64,000 nucleotides of DNA from Thermoplasmata archaeon (lineage in GTDB: Archaea > Thermoplasmatota > Thermoplasmata > Methanomassiliicoccales > Methanomethylophilaceae), in NCBI GenBank assembly GCA_015063125.1, contig SUTB01000001.1:769352-833351 (forward strand), in the 5' to 3' direction. The notes under the pieces were generated by a model, which saw only the letters and a list, made by a program, of their open reading frames with translations, ran no database searches and was not told the DNA's origin. Positions within the stretch are counted from its first letter, which is position 1, and each line of letters begins with the position of its first letter. Shown one piece after another: positions 17,235-25,276 of the stretch. A program made the translations under genes and the position numbers.

Positions 17235-18014
17235 ATGATTGATTATAGCAAAGTCGACTTCTCGAAGATCCTCAAGCGCTACGATGTTGAGGCTCAGAAC
17301 GAGACAACACCCGAGGCAGTCGCCAAGGCAATGCTTCCTAAAGACCCCGTCCTTTACAAAGTGGCGGACTGCGTCCTTTACATGAAATTCAAGGACGTCG
17401 GACCGGCAGTTTCAGAGGCACTGAAGACGAAGGATGCATTGGATATAATCAACAACGGACTGGTAGTTGGAATGGAGTGTGTCGCGAAACTGTACGCAGA
17501 GCACATCTACTACCTGCCCGAGATCATGATGGCGGCAAAGACAATGGAGATCGGAATCGCACTCGCAGAGAAGCAGATCCCCGGTGGAAGGTCCACCAAG
17601 GGAACTGTCGTCATGCATGCGGCCGAGGGAGACCCCCACGACATTGGAAAGAACATCGCTGCTGTTATGATGAGGTCGTCCGGATACACAGTCATTGACA
17701 TGGGTAAGGATGTGGCTGTAGACGACGTCGTTGCCAAGGTGAAGGAAGTCAAACCCTTCATGGTCACCGGTACCGCACTTATGACCACCACTATGACCGC
17801 ATTCCCACGCGCAGCAGCAAAGCTCGTCTCAGCAGGCATCAACATCCCGTTCATGGCTGCTGGTGGAGCAGTTAACAGGGACTTCTCCGAGTCATTCGAC
17901 TTGGGAATCTACTCTGAGAAGGCACCTCAGACTCCCCCGATCGCTGACAAGGTCCTCGAGGGATACGACTGGAGGAAGATCAGGGAAGAGTGGGACCACA
18001 TTGTAGGAGCGTGA
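17235..18014 (+). CDS. mtaC: Methanol corrinoid protein MtaC
   Basis: 259 residues. A helical N-terminal domain carrying GLVVGMECVAKLY and YYLPEIMMAAKTM is followed by a B12-binding Rossmann domain with EGDPHDIGKN. His135 of that D-x-H-x-x-G motif is the lower axial cobalt ligand, one position from that in Methanosarcina MtaC. The protein carries the methyl group from methanol (via MtaB) to coenzyme M (via MtaA, not in this window). ATG 17235 has GGAGG eight bases upstream. mtaB follows five bases after the TGA. It begins the main methanogenesis operon of the window. Confidence 0.95.
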   Translation: MIDYSKVDFSKILKRYDVEAQNETTPEAVAKAMLPKDPVLYKVADCVLYMKFKDVGPAVSEALKTKDALDIINNGLVVGMECVAKLYAEHIYYLPEIMMAAKTMEIGIALAEKQIPGGRSTKGTVVMHAAEGDPHDIGKNIAAVMMRSSGYTVIDMGKDVAVDDVVAKVKEVKPFMVTGTALMTTTMTAFPRAAAKLVSAGINIPFMAAGGAVNRDFSESFDLGIYSEKAPQTPPIADKVLEGYDWRKIREEWDHIVGA

Positions 18015-18019
18015 GTAAA

Positions 18020-19411
18020 ATGGCAAAGTACACAAAGATGGCATACGACAGTGCAGAAGAGATGGTATTCGGACACGCAAAGGAGCCCATTTCCTACGGA
18101 TTCGGAATCAAGGTCGGAGCCGGCAGAGTCATACCCGAGCTCAACTACGGACCCAGGCCCGGATCTGAGGCTTCGCCCGAGAAACTCAGGAAGGAGTACG
18201 TTGACTACATCTCGAAGGATGTCCTCAACAGGTGTGTAACACTCGGATTCCCCGACGTCCAGCTGGAGACCGAGTGGATCTCCCAGATGGGAGACCCCAA
18301 GATGTCGACTCCCGTCGTAGAGGGACAGAAGGCAATCTGCGAGAAGTTCCACGAGGAGTACGGAATCAACTGTGCAGTAAGGCAGACCATCCCTGACCAG
18401 CGTGAGGCTGAGGAGGGATACAGGCCCGGAATGGGCGGAAAGCACAGCTACCCTGAGCACCTGTTCGGATGCGCGGAAGTCGCATGTGAGAACGGAGCAG
18501 ACGTCCTGTCCTGTGAGACTCTCGGAGGAAAGGAGTTGGGAGACTACGCGACCACCAACGGAGATATCGTCGCATTCCTCTTCGGAATCGGATACCTCGG
18601 ATCCATCGATATGGAGTACGTGTGGAAGGAGTTCGTCAACATCGCAAAGAAGAACAAGACCGTGGCAGGAGGAGACACCAACTGTTCCGGAGCGAACACC
18701 TCGATGTTCATGGCCGGTGGAATGCTGGACCAGGATGTCCAGAGGACCTACTCTGCGGTTACCCGTGCCATCTCGGCAGCAAGGACCCTTGTTGCATGGG
18801 AGCAGGGAGCATCCGGACCTGACAAGGACTGCGGTTACGAGGGACCTATCTGTAAGGCCATCGCCGGAAAGCCCTGTGCTCAGGAGGGAAAGAACTGTCA
18901 GTGCGCACACGCTGATCTTCAGGGTAACCTGATGGCTCAGGTCTGCGACCTGTGGTCCAACGAGTCCATCGAGTACCACCCCGAATTCGGAGGAACCTCA
19001 GTCCAGTGCTGGATGGGATCCCTCGGATACGAGGTCGCTCTGATGAACACCGCTATCCAGACCGGAAAGCAGAAGGATCTCAGGGACCTGTACATGATCA
19101 CCGACAGGGAGAGAGGACCTGAGGGACACATCCTCGCATACGACAATGCCTACGAGATCGGAAAGGCGATCGTCTCTGAGGGTAACAACTACTACCTCAG
19201 GGCAAAGGCAGCCGGACTCAAGGCCGCAGAGCTCATCAAGGCTCACAACGACGCCAAAGAGCTCCAGCTCACCAGGAAGCAGAGGGAAGTCCTCGAGGGA
19301 ATCATCAAGGACCTCTCCGCACTGCCTGACGACGAGGACAAGTTCTTCGAGTACTGCTGCAAGAAATACGCAGACGTACCCAACTTCAACCTGAAGAACT
19401 ACGGACTCTGA
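18020..19411 (+). CDS. mtaB: Methanol:corrinoid methyltransferase MtaB
   Basis: 463 residues with the zinc-enzyme signature of MtaB. The predicted zinc ligands Glu166 (SCETLGG), Cys222 (GDTNCSG) and Cys271 (DKDCGYE) are all two positions from Glu164, Cys220 and Cys269 of Methanosarcina barkeri MtaB. It activates methanol on zinc and methylates the Co(I) corrinoid of MtaC in the cytoplasm. No in-frame TAG occurs, as expected since MtaB, unlike MtmB, MtbB and MttB, does not use pyrrolysine. The frame opens earlier, but ATG 18020 (MAKYTKMAYD) is the family start and lies five bases after mtaC. Stop TGA, then a hairpin. Confidence 0.96.
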   Translation: MAKYTKMAYDSAEEMVFGHAKEPISYGFGIKVGAGRVIPELNYGPRPGSEASPEKLRKEYVDYISKDVLNRCVTLGFPDVQLETEWISQMGDPKMSTPVVEGQKAICEKFHEEYGINCAVRQTIPDQREAEEGYRPGMGGKHSYPEHLFGCAEVACENGADVLSCETLGGKELGDYATTNGDIVAFLFGIGYLGSIDMEYVWKEFVNIAKKNKTVAGGDTNCSGANTSMFMAGGMLDQDVQRTYSAVTRAISAARTLVAWEQGASGPDKDCGYEGPICKAIAGKPCAQEGKNCQCAHADLQGNLMAQVCDLWSNESIEYHPEFGGTSVQCWMGSLGYEVALMNTAIQTGKQKDLRDLYMITDRERGPEGHILAYDNAYEIGKAIVSEGNNYYLRAKAAGLKAAELIKAHNDAKELQLTRKQREVLEGIIKDLSALPDDEDKFFEYCCKKYADVPNFNLKNYGL

Positions 19412-19432
19412 TCTGTAAAACCTTAAACTAAA

Positions 19433-19452
19433 GCCCGGCAGAGATGCCGGGC
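19433..19452 (+). terminator. Hairpin after mtaB
   Basis: Perfect eight-base stem GCCCGGCA / TGCCGGGC with a four-base loop, 22 bases after the mtaB stop. No strong T run follows, so partial read-through into the next gene is possible. Confidence 0.6.
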
Positions 19453-19479
19453 AACACCAATTTTCGGAGGTTGTACTTC

Positions 19480-19965
19480 ATGTCAGAATTTAAGCCAATA
19501 GACCCGACGGCATGCGGACTCCTGTTCGTCGCTGCGATCTCATTCCCTCTGGCGCTGTCATGCTTCGTCGAGACAGTCATCCCCGCAGAGCTGTTCATGC
19601 TCATCGGTGCGATGATCATGCTCGTGGCAGTCGCTGCTTGGAGAGCGGAGAGCGCGTTCGGATTCACGGTGTTCCTGTTGGTCGGTGCAGCTGTGTTCGC
19701 CACCGGATATGGAATAGACTCCTGGGGAAGTGTAGGTTTCGGGATAATCTTCCTCTTCTGCATCATCTGGTCGATCATGGCGAAGACGCCAAGACTGTTG
19801 ACCCTGTTGCTAATAACCACTGCGTTCGTCTTCCTGCTCGCAGGACTGAACGGAATCATAGGCGGACTGACCACCATACTCGGAGTAGTCGCCGCGCTGA
19901 ACTTCCTGTTCAACTTCTACCTCGGAATGTCGTTGGCAACCGAGGGAAAGATCCCTGCGTTCTAA
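19480..19965 (+). CDS. GPR1/FUN34/YaaH-type (acetate uptake) membrane protein
   Basis: 161 residues with six hydrophobic helices. The N-terminal DPTACGLLFVAAISFPL resembles the NP(A)PLGL motif of the AceTr family (SatP/YaaH), known as acetate/succinate or ammonium-linked channels, and the central GYGIDSWG and NFYLGMSL segments fit. Acetate is a carbon source for many methanogens of this order, which would fit the place beside the methanol operon; this is inference. ATG 19480 has CGGAGG nine bases upstream. Stop TAA, followed by a hairpin. Confidence 0.75.
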   Translation: MSEFKPIDPTACGLLFVAAISFPLALSCFVETVIPAELFMLIGAMIMLVAVAAWRAESAFGFTVFLLVGAAVFATGYGIDSWGSVGFGIIFLFCIIWSIMAKTPRLLTLLLITTAFVFLLAGLNGIIGGLTTILGVVAALNFLFNFYLGMSLATEGKIPAF

Positions 19966-19990
19966 GCAAAAAGGCATTTATTCCTTCTTA

Positions 19991-20006
19991 GGGCCCGAAA
20001 GGGCCC
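19991..20006 (+). terminator. Terminator after the AceTr-like gene
   Basis: GGGCCC-gaaa-GGGCCC hairpin 25 bases after the stop codon, followed by ACCCTTGTTCT. Confidence 0.65.
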
Positions 20007-20091
20007 ACCCTTGTTCTAATTAAATAATATACGTTTATTGTCGAATATATGGACCGATAATGCCTTTATTGTAATCCATATTCGTCAATTG

Positions 20092-22707
20092 ATGACAACA
20101 GATAGTCCTCGCCCTGTCGTACCCCTGGATTCATCCGACCTAGACATAAGCTTGGTCGGAGGAAAAGGAATCAATATCGCAAAGATGATATCCAGCGGAT
20201 TCAGCGTACCGCCTGCGCTCTCCGTGACCGTGGATGCATACGAGATGTTCCTCGACCTCACAGGTCTCAGATCCAAGATTGCAAAGGTACTCGAATCGAC
20301 GGACTTCGATGACGAAGAATCGCTGGAATCCTCCTCGGAGAAGATACGCAACATGTTCTTCGAAGCGGACCTTCCAGAGCAGGAGATCGACATCCTCAAG
20401 AAGAACTTCTTCAGCCTTGACGGGGAGTACTTCGCAGTCAGATCCTCAGCAGTGGCCGAGGATCTTGCGGATGCGAGTTTCGCAGGACAACAGGACACCT
20501 ATCTGAACGTGAGGAAGCATGACATCATCCAGATGGTCCTGAAATGCTGGACCTCCTACTGGAATGCTAGGGCTATGAAGTACAGGCACGACGCCTCCAA
20601 GAATCACTTGGAACAGGGAATGGCGATTGTCGTACAGAGAATGGTCAAATCAGACATCAGCGGAGTCATGTTCACATCAGATCCCGTCACAGGAGAAGGA
20701 CACATCATCATAGAGGCATCATGGGGACTCGGAGAATCGATAGTATCCGGACTCGTCACCCCGGACAGATACATACTTTCATACGACGGGGAGGTTGTCG
20801 ACTGCACCGTCAACACCAAGCAGCAGGGATTCTACCTCATAGGCGGAGAGAACAAGCTGATCGACATCGACGAGGACAAGAGGGATGTACGCTGTGCGAA
20901 CGACAAGATCCTAAAGGCGATAGCAGAGGAAGGACTGAGGCTCAGGAACCACTTCGGATGCCCCCAGGACATCGAGTGGGCTGTGGAGGACGGCAAGGTG
21001 TACATCCTGCAGTCCAGGGCTATCACGACGCTTCCCGACATGGCCGAGAAGGACGACATCCTATGGTCAAGGGGATACGGAGACGAATATTGGGCGGATG
21101 CAACGACACCTATGTTCTATACAGTCATGGGAAAACTGCTCACCGATTACGTGAACCATGAGGGAGCCCACATGATGGGATACAAGGACCTCGAGTCCGG
21201 GCCCCTCACGAAACTGCACAAGTCAAGGGTATATTTCTCCGCGGTCGTGCTGGAGAGGATCTTCGCCCACTATCCAAAGCTGATCCGTTCTAGGGAGCTT
21301 CTCGAGTATTTCCCCCGCTCCGAGCAGGAGAGGATCTCGAAGTACCCCAACGATATACTCGGTATGGTCAAGTCGCAGCTCTGTCTGCTCATCCGCGACA
21401 GGGACGGAATGATCTGGAAGACCGACAAGGTCTACAGGGAATGGGCCATGGGATTCCTGAAGCTATGCGAGGAATTCGATGCTCTGGACCTCACTAAGCT
21501 CGAGGACAAGGAACTGGCCGATTGGTATTACAAGATCCGCAAGGGATCGACCAAGCACTATCAGCTGATCCGTTACGGAATGGTATCCCATTCAATCATG
21601 ACCAACCTTCTGGTCAAGAACTGGTGCGTCAAATGGATGAACGATGACGGTTCCATCTATGCCGGGCTCATGTCCGGACTGGAGGACAACAAGACCATCG
21701 AGACCAACAAGGGATTCTCCGACCTGGGAGTCGCCCTCAGGAACGACCCCGAGGTTAGGAAGAAGGCTGAGAGCATGGCTCCGGCCGAGTTCGTGGCCTG
21801 GCTTCAGACATCCGATGCACCGTACAAGGACGTGTACAACAAGTTCATCAAGGACTTCGGCCACAGGTCAGGTACTAGGGAGCTCAACGCTCTCAGGTGG
21901 GCGGAGGATCCCGACTACGTAATGGGAATCGCGCTGCAGATGGCCGCAGGGGATGTGGACCTCAGGGAAGAGTTCAAGAATGGTGTCAAGCGCAGGGAGG
22001 ATACCGAGGCTGACATCAAGAAGAGGCTCGGATTCTTCAGAAGGAAGCTCATCATGACCGTCCTGAAGTACGCCCGCACTTACCTCATATTCAGGGAGAA
22101 CCAGAGGTTCTACCTCGACCACATGATGTACAGGAACAGGCTGATCTTCCTGGAGCAGGGAAGGAGGATGGCGGAGAAGGGACTCATCGACGACAGGGAG
22201 GACATATTCTTCCTGGAGGATACCGAGGCCATCGACATCCTCAACGGAAAGAACATCGGCGACATCAAGGCGCTGATCGCTCCCAGAAAGGCAGAGTTCA
22301 TGAAGTACCGCGACAGGCTCCCGCCGAAGTTCCTGCTCAACGGAGTGGACTTCGACGACGACCCCATCTCCCACGGAGACGTGCTCGTTGGTGCTGCATC
22401 CAGCCCCGGAAGCTACCGCGGAAAGGTGCGCATCATCATGGACGTAAGGGACCTCGGAGAGGTCGAGAAGGGAGAGATCCTGGTCACCAGCAACACCGAC
22501 CCCGGATGGACGGTTGTGTTCTCCAAGCTCGGAGGACTCATCACCGAGACCGGAGGAATCCTATGCCACGGGGCGGTCATCTCCAGGGAATACAGGATCC
22601 CTGCCGTTACCGCGGTCAAATCAGCTTCAACCACCCTCCACACCGGAGACCTAGTGCTGGTCGACGGTACGAAAGGAGAGGTCACCATATTGGAGGAATC
22701 GAAATGA
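20092..22707 (+). CDS. PEP-synthase-like dikinase with rifampicin-phosphotransferase architecture
   Basis: 871 residues. The N-terminal third is a PPDK/PEP-synthase ATP-grasp (VGGKGINIAKM, AVRSSAVAEDLADASFAGQQDT, VMFTSDPVTG). A central 450-residue helical domain has no clear relation to PEP synthase. The phosphohistidine swivel domain (GGILCHGAVISREYRIPAV) ends the protein, with the His at about 826. The PEP-binding TIM barrel of true PEP synthase is missing. This ATP-grasp/middle/His order and length match rifampicin phosphotransferases, whose catalytic His is near 825. It probably transfers the ATP beta-phosphate to a small molecule; the substrate need not be rifampicin. ATG 20092 has no Shine-Dalgarno but follows a T/A-rich box by about 28 bases. 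It overlaps the next gene by ATGA. Confidence 0.85.
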   Translation: MTTDSPRPVVPLDSSDLDISLVGGKGINIAKMISSGFSVPPALSVTVDAYEMFLDLTGLRSKIAKVLESTDFDDEESLESSSEKIRNMFFEADLPEQEIDILKKNFFSLDGEYFAVRSSAVAEDLADASFAGQQDTYLNVRKHDIIQMVLKCWTSYWNARAMKYRHDASKNHLEQGMAIVVQRMVKSDISGVMFTSDPVTGEGHIIIEASWGLGESIVSGLVTPDRYILSYDGEVVDCTVNTKQQGFYLIGGENKLIDIDEDKRDVRCANDKILKAIAEEGLRLRNHFGCPQDIEWAVEDGKVYILQSRAITTLPDMAEKDDILWSRGYGDEYWADATTPMFYTVMGKLLTDYVNHEGAHMMGYKDLESGPLTKLHKSRVYFSAVVLERIFAHYPKLIRSRELLEYFPRSEQERISKYPNDILGMVKSQLCLLIRDRDGMIWKTDKVYREWAMGFLKLCEEFDALDLTKLEDKELADWYYKIRKGSTKHYQLIRYGMVSHSIMTNLLVKNWCVKWMNDDGSIYAGLMSGLEDNKTIETNKGFSDLGVALRNDPEVRKKAESMAPAEFVAWLQTSDAPYKDVYNKFIKDFGHRSGTRELNALRWAEDPDYVMGIALQMAAGDVDLREEFKNGVKRREDTEADIKKRLGFFRRKLIMTVLKYARTYLIFRENQRFYLDHMMYRNRLIFLEQGRRMAEKGLIDDREDIFFLEDTEAIDILNGKNIGDIKALIAPRKAEFMKYRDRLPPKFLLNGVDFDDDPISHGDVLVGAASSPGSYRGKVRIIMDVRDLGEVEKGEILVTSNTDPGWTVVFSKLGGLITETGGILCHGAVISREYRIPAVTAVKSASTTLHTGDLVLVDGTKGEVTILEESK

Positions 22708-23573
22708 GCACAGAACTTGATTGGAACGAGAGCTATTACTTCAACTTCTTCGACAAGAAGGAGGGCCTTACAGCATTCATGCGCATAGGCAACAAGCCCA
22801 ACAGGAACGAGAAATCCGTCTTCCTTTTCGTGATGAACAGGAACGGCGTGTTCGGCCTCAGGAACACCGAGCCCTGCGACGAGAACAAGAAGTTGTGCTC
22901 AGGCCTCAAATTCGAGGAGAAGGACGGCGCATGGAGGATCACGTTCAACGGTCCTCTGTTCGACATGTCCAAAGAGCCCGTTCCCATCATGTCCTCACTG
23001 GACATCTGCTGGAATCCCGTCAACCCCGTCATGGACTACCATGACTGTGTCGATGAGAAGGGTGCGGCCATGTCCGCCAACACCGCTTCGGAGCACTTCG
23101 AGCAGTTCGGTGTCGCCACTGGAAAGATCGTCATCGGAGACTACTCCTGCCAGGTGGATGCCACCGGTGAGAGGGACAAGAGCGAAGGCGTCCGCGACTG
23201 GGGCTCACCGAAGATGTGGCTTTGGCTGAACTCCGTGCACGACAAGGACCTCGGATGGAACGCCACCAAGCTCTCCACCCAGATGGGCGATGTCGATGCT
23301 GGATTCGTAGGTACCAAGGATTCCAACGACCCCGTCATCAAGATCGATGTCGAATTGGAATACAACGGAAACCTGCCCGCCGGATACACGATGAAGATGA
23401 CTGGAAAGAGCGGAAAGACCTATGATGTGAGGGCGAAGATCCTGAAGCACGCTCAGCTCCCGATGCAGGGTAGCAAGGATATGATGCTCATCGAGACCAT
23501 CTCGGAGACTGTCATGGACGGTCGCACCGGATACGGAATCGCCGAGTTCCTGGTCCCCGCCCAGAGACAGTGA
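22704..23573 (+). CDS. AttH/CrtC-like (lipocalin-fold) protein coupled to the dikinase
   Basis: 289 residues, rich in beta strand, with no membrane segment. The central GERDKSEGVRDWGSPKMWLW resembles the G-x-RD..WG motif of the AttH/hydroxyneurosporene-synthase (CrtC)/DUF7064-like lipocalin-fold group, whose members bind or hydrate hydrophobic ligands such as carotenoids. The typical His of RDHSWG is not present here. The start ATG at 22704 overlaps the dikinase stop (ATGA), so the two proteins are made together and likely act on the same compound. The assignment is by motif only; the function is unknown. Stop TGA, then a strong terminator. Confidence 0.6.
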   Translation: MSTELDWNESYYFNFFDKKEGLTAFMRIGNKPNRNEKSVFLFVMNRNGVFGLRNTEPCDENKKLCSGLKFEEKDGAWRITFNGPLFDMSKEPVPIMSSLDICWNPVNPVMDYHDCVDEKGAAMSANTASEHFEQFGVATGKIVIGDYSCQVDATGERDKSEGVRDWGSPKMWLWLNSVHDKDLGWNATKLSTQMGDVDAGFVGTKDSNDPVIKIDVELEYNGNLPAGYTMKMTGKSGKTYDVRAKILKHAQLPMQGSKDMMLIETISETVMDGRTGYGIAEFLVPAQRQ

Positions 23574-23577
23574 AACT

Positions 23578-23598
23578 ACGGGGCCAGAGCCCCGTTTT
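23578..23598 (+). terminator. Terminator of the dikinase operon
   Basis: Stem ACGGGG(C) / (G)CCCCGT followed by TTTT, five bases after the TGA stop. Confidence 0.8.
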
Positions 23599-23677
23599 CC
23601 TATCTTGAAACCCCTTATGATTCATTCTCACACCGAATAGCATTATAACGCTGCATCCTCATTCGAAACCGATTCAC

Positions 23678-24016
23678 ATGACAGACTGCAAAGTATGCGT
23701 GGATGCCGGCGTATGCAAGATGAAGACGATCATAACAGCCACCACCGACGAGATGGGGATGGTCAAGCTCGACATCAAGAGCGACTGCCCCGACATCCTG
23801 AAGATGTCATGGAGACTCGAATCCTTCAGCCCCTATTCGGAGGTCGAAGCAGAATTCTACAAATCAGAGGTATACAAGCTCGCTCAGGAGACCCCGATAC
23901 CCCACACAGCATGTCCCGTGCCTTCGGCCATGGTCAAGGCCATAGAGGTCGCTGGGGACCTAGGTCTCAAACGCGATGTGACCATCAGGTTCATCGACGA
24001 CGATTCAGAAGCCTGA
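23678..24016 (+). CDS. Small conserved Cys protein (DUF6951-like)
   Basis: 112 residues. Conserved cysteines occur at CKVCVDAGVC, in SDCP near residue 37, and in CPVPSAMVKAIEVAGDLGL near residue 79, followed by DVTIRFIDDD. I associate the SDCP and CPVPSA.(V/I)KAIEVA patterns with a small uncharacterised family of anaerobes and methanogens. No membrane segment. Cysteine spacing suggests metal or redox chemistry but no catalytic site is recognisable. It stands alone; a T/A-rich tagcattataac at about 23639-23649 is a good TATA box some 30 bases before the ATG. It ends three bases from the convergent next gene. Confidence 0.7.
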   Translation: MTDCKVCVDAGVCKMKTIITATTDEMGMVKLDIKSDCPDILKMSWRLESFSPYSEVEAEFYKSEVYKLAQETPIPHTACPVPSAMVKAIEVAGDLGLKRDVTIRFIDDDSEA

Positions 24017-24018
24017 TC

Positions 24019-24420
24019 TCATATCTGTAGCTTGGTGCAGAGAGGCACCTGCCTGCATGCCTGGGCGCAGTAGTACACTTGGATGTTCTTCCCCTTGTAC
24101 TTCTCCATGAGAAGGTTCCACCCCACTACAGGGATATCCCCCGCAATGATCAGGTTCAGCTTCTTCCCATCGGCGAGCTTCCTGTCGATGTAGTCCCCAA
24201 GTTCCCTAGCGAAGGTTATGTTCTCGTCCGAGAGGAAATCACGGTCGACCTTCACGATGTTCGTGTCGGGCTCCTGTTTCCTGAGCTCGTTAAGGACCAC
24301 TTCGAGCAGTCCCTCCATACCTTCGACCACTAGGCCAGCCAAGGCCATGTTATCCTTGTTCGAGATGAAATCAGCTACATTCAGACGGGGATCTGACTGA
24401 GGAGGACAGGCGTTAACCAT
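24019..24420 (-). CDS. Unknown conserved-looking protein
   Basis: 133 residues, alternating helix and strand, with ACPPQSDPRLN at the start and YYCAQACRQVPLC near the end; soluble. It has a Rossmann-like feel (NLIIAGDIPVVGWNLL) but I do not recognise the family. ATG 24420 is chosen because a TATA box (gttataaac on the minus strand, centred near 24453) predicts transcription starting only a few bases upstream; TTG 24435 would fall before it. Stop TGA. Confidence 0.65.
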   Translation of the reverse strand: MVNACPPQSDPRLNVADFISNKDNMALAGLVVEGMEGLLEVVLNELRKQEPDTNIVKVDRDFLSDENITFARELGDYIDRKLADGKKLNLIIAGDIPVVGWNLLMEKYKGKNIQVYYCAQACRQVPLCTKLQI

Positions 24421-24475
24421 AAAGATCGGAATCAAAATCGGTAAAGAAGTTTATAACATCTGGCAAGAGGAAAAG

Positions 24476-24613
24476 TCACTTCATCTTCTTCTTCAGCTTT
24501 GCAATCTTCTTCTTTGCTTCGCCGTCACCGGCTGCGGCCTGTTTCTCCAACTCGGCCAGCTCTGCCTTCTTGGCCTGCTGCTTCTTCTCCAACTGCTTCT
24601 TGGACATCGGCAT
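24476..24613 (-). CDS. 45-residue lysine-rich coiled-coil protein
   Basis: ATG 24613 (MPMSKKQLEKKQQAKKAELA) to TGA 24476-24478. Of 45 residues about 19 are Lys, with Glu, Gln, Ala and Leu; the heptad spacing of Leu predicts a basic helix or coiled coil. AGGCGAT lies six bases before the ATG. It fills a gap between two genes on the same strand and has the codon choice of real genes (AAG throughout). Function unknown; binding to nucleic acid or ribosome is a guess from charge. Confidence 0.6.
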   Translation of the reverse strand: MPMSKKQLEKKQQAKKAELAELEKQAAAGDGEAKKKIAKLKKKMK

Positions 24614-24656
24614 ATGAAATCGCCTGAATCCTGAATGGACTGAAAGAACAAATATC

Positions 24657-25154
24657 TTACTTGATCAGGACGCTGGACACACCGCGGCAGTTCTTCAGGA
24701 GCATGATGACGTTCTCATGAAGCTTTCCGTCGACTACCAACTGGAGCGTGGATCTGTCCCTCTCACCATCATCGCTGATCATCGCCTGTCTGAGCGTGAT
24801 TCCGGAGTTGTAAAGGACGGTGGTGACATCTGCTATGATTCCGGGGACCCTCGCGTCCGTAGGGATGATGACGATGGCGGAGCATCCAATCTCGTCAGCC
24901 ATATCCACCATGGACAGCATCGGCTGGAGCTTAGAGAAAATACAGTCCAGTTCCGGTGTTGCGGAGATGTGCTCGAGCGTTGTCCTGACCACCCTCCTGT
25001 CAACCTCGCATGCGCGTGCGATACCAGCATCGGTCTGCTCGATGTCACCACAGTATGCGACACCTTTCGTCACCCTGATCCCATACTCCAGCAGCTTCTT
25101 GGCCACCTTGCGCTGGGACGGATACCTCTTGAGCAGTACGGTTATCTGGTCCAT
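24657..25154 (-). CDS. Amino-acid-metabolism regulator with HTH and ACT domain (COG2150-like)
   Basis: 165 residues. The first 70 residues form a helix-turn-helix-like region (QRKVAKKLLEYGIRVTKG, then IARACEVDRRVVRTTLEHI). The last 80 carry an ACT domain with the ligand-loop pattern DARVPGIIADVTTVLYNSGITLRQAM. ACT proteins bind amino acids and switch regulators or enzymes. This matches archaeal COG2150 proteins described only as probable regulators. Upstream are two near-identical ten-base direct repeats that could be its operator. ATG 25154, stop TAA. Confidence 0.8.
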   Translation of the reverse strand: MDQITVLLKRYPSQRKVAKKLLEYGIRVTKGVAYCGDIEQTDAGIARACEVDRRVVRTTLEHISATPELDCIFSKLQPMLSMVDMADEIGCSAIVIIPTDARVPGIIADVTTVLYNSGITLRQAMISDDGERDRSTLQLVVDGKLHENVIMLLKNCRGVSSVLIK

Positions 25155-25202
25155 GGCCCGGTATTAGAATCGTAGATATTAAACGATGTTCCTATTCGAA
25201 CA

Positions 25203-25224
25203 ATATTACCTATTTGAATGAATT
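25203..25224. promoter_or_regulatory. Candidate operator: direct repeats upstream of the ACT regulator
   Basis: The region around 25191-25220 contains CCTATTCGAA and, 19 bases further on, CCTATTTGAA (one mismatch), upstream of the TATA-like element for the gene starting at 25154. Two helical turns of spacing suit a dimeric regulator, possibly the ACT protein itself. Confidence 0.3.
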
Positions 25225-25244
25225 AGTGCATAAAAATGAACAAT

Positions 25245-25268
25245 TAAAAAAGAGGGGATGATCCCCTC
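25245..25268 (-). terminator. Terminator of the upp-uraA operon
   Basis: GAGGGGAT / ATCCCCTC hairpin followed on the minus strand by seven T residues, nine bases after the uraA stop. Confidence 0.85.
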
Positions 25269-25276
25269 GTTTGTCC

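Noticed and set aside
17927..18979. Long minus-strand ORF (350 codons) opposite mtaC-mtaB
   Set aside because: Shadow ORF over a well-supported operon, caused by the high GC at third codon positions.
20038..20091. Upstream extension of the dikinase to TTG 20038
   Set aside because: The extension lies over the promoter region, adds residues that do not fit the family, and the ATG at 20092 begins just before the conserved VGGKG region.
22506..22703. Upstream extension of the AttH-like gene inside the dikinase
   Set aside because: It is the +1 shadow of the dikinase His domain; the ATGA overlap at 22704 gives the natural start.
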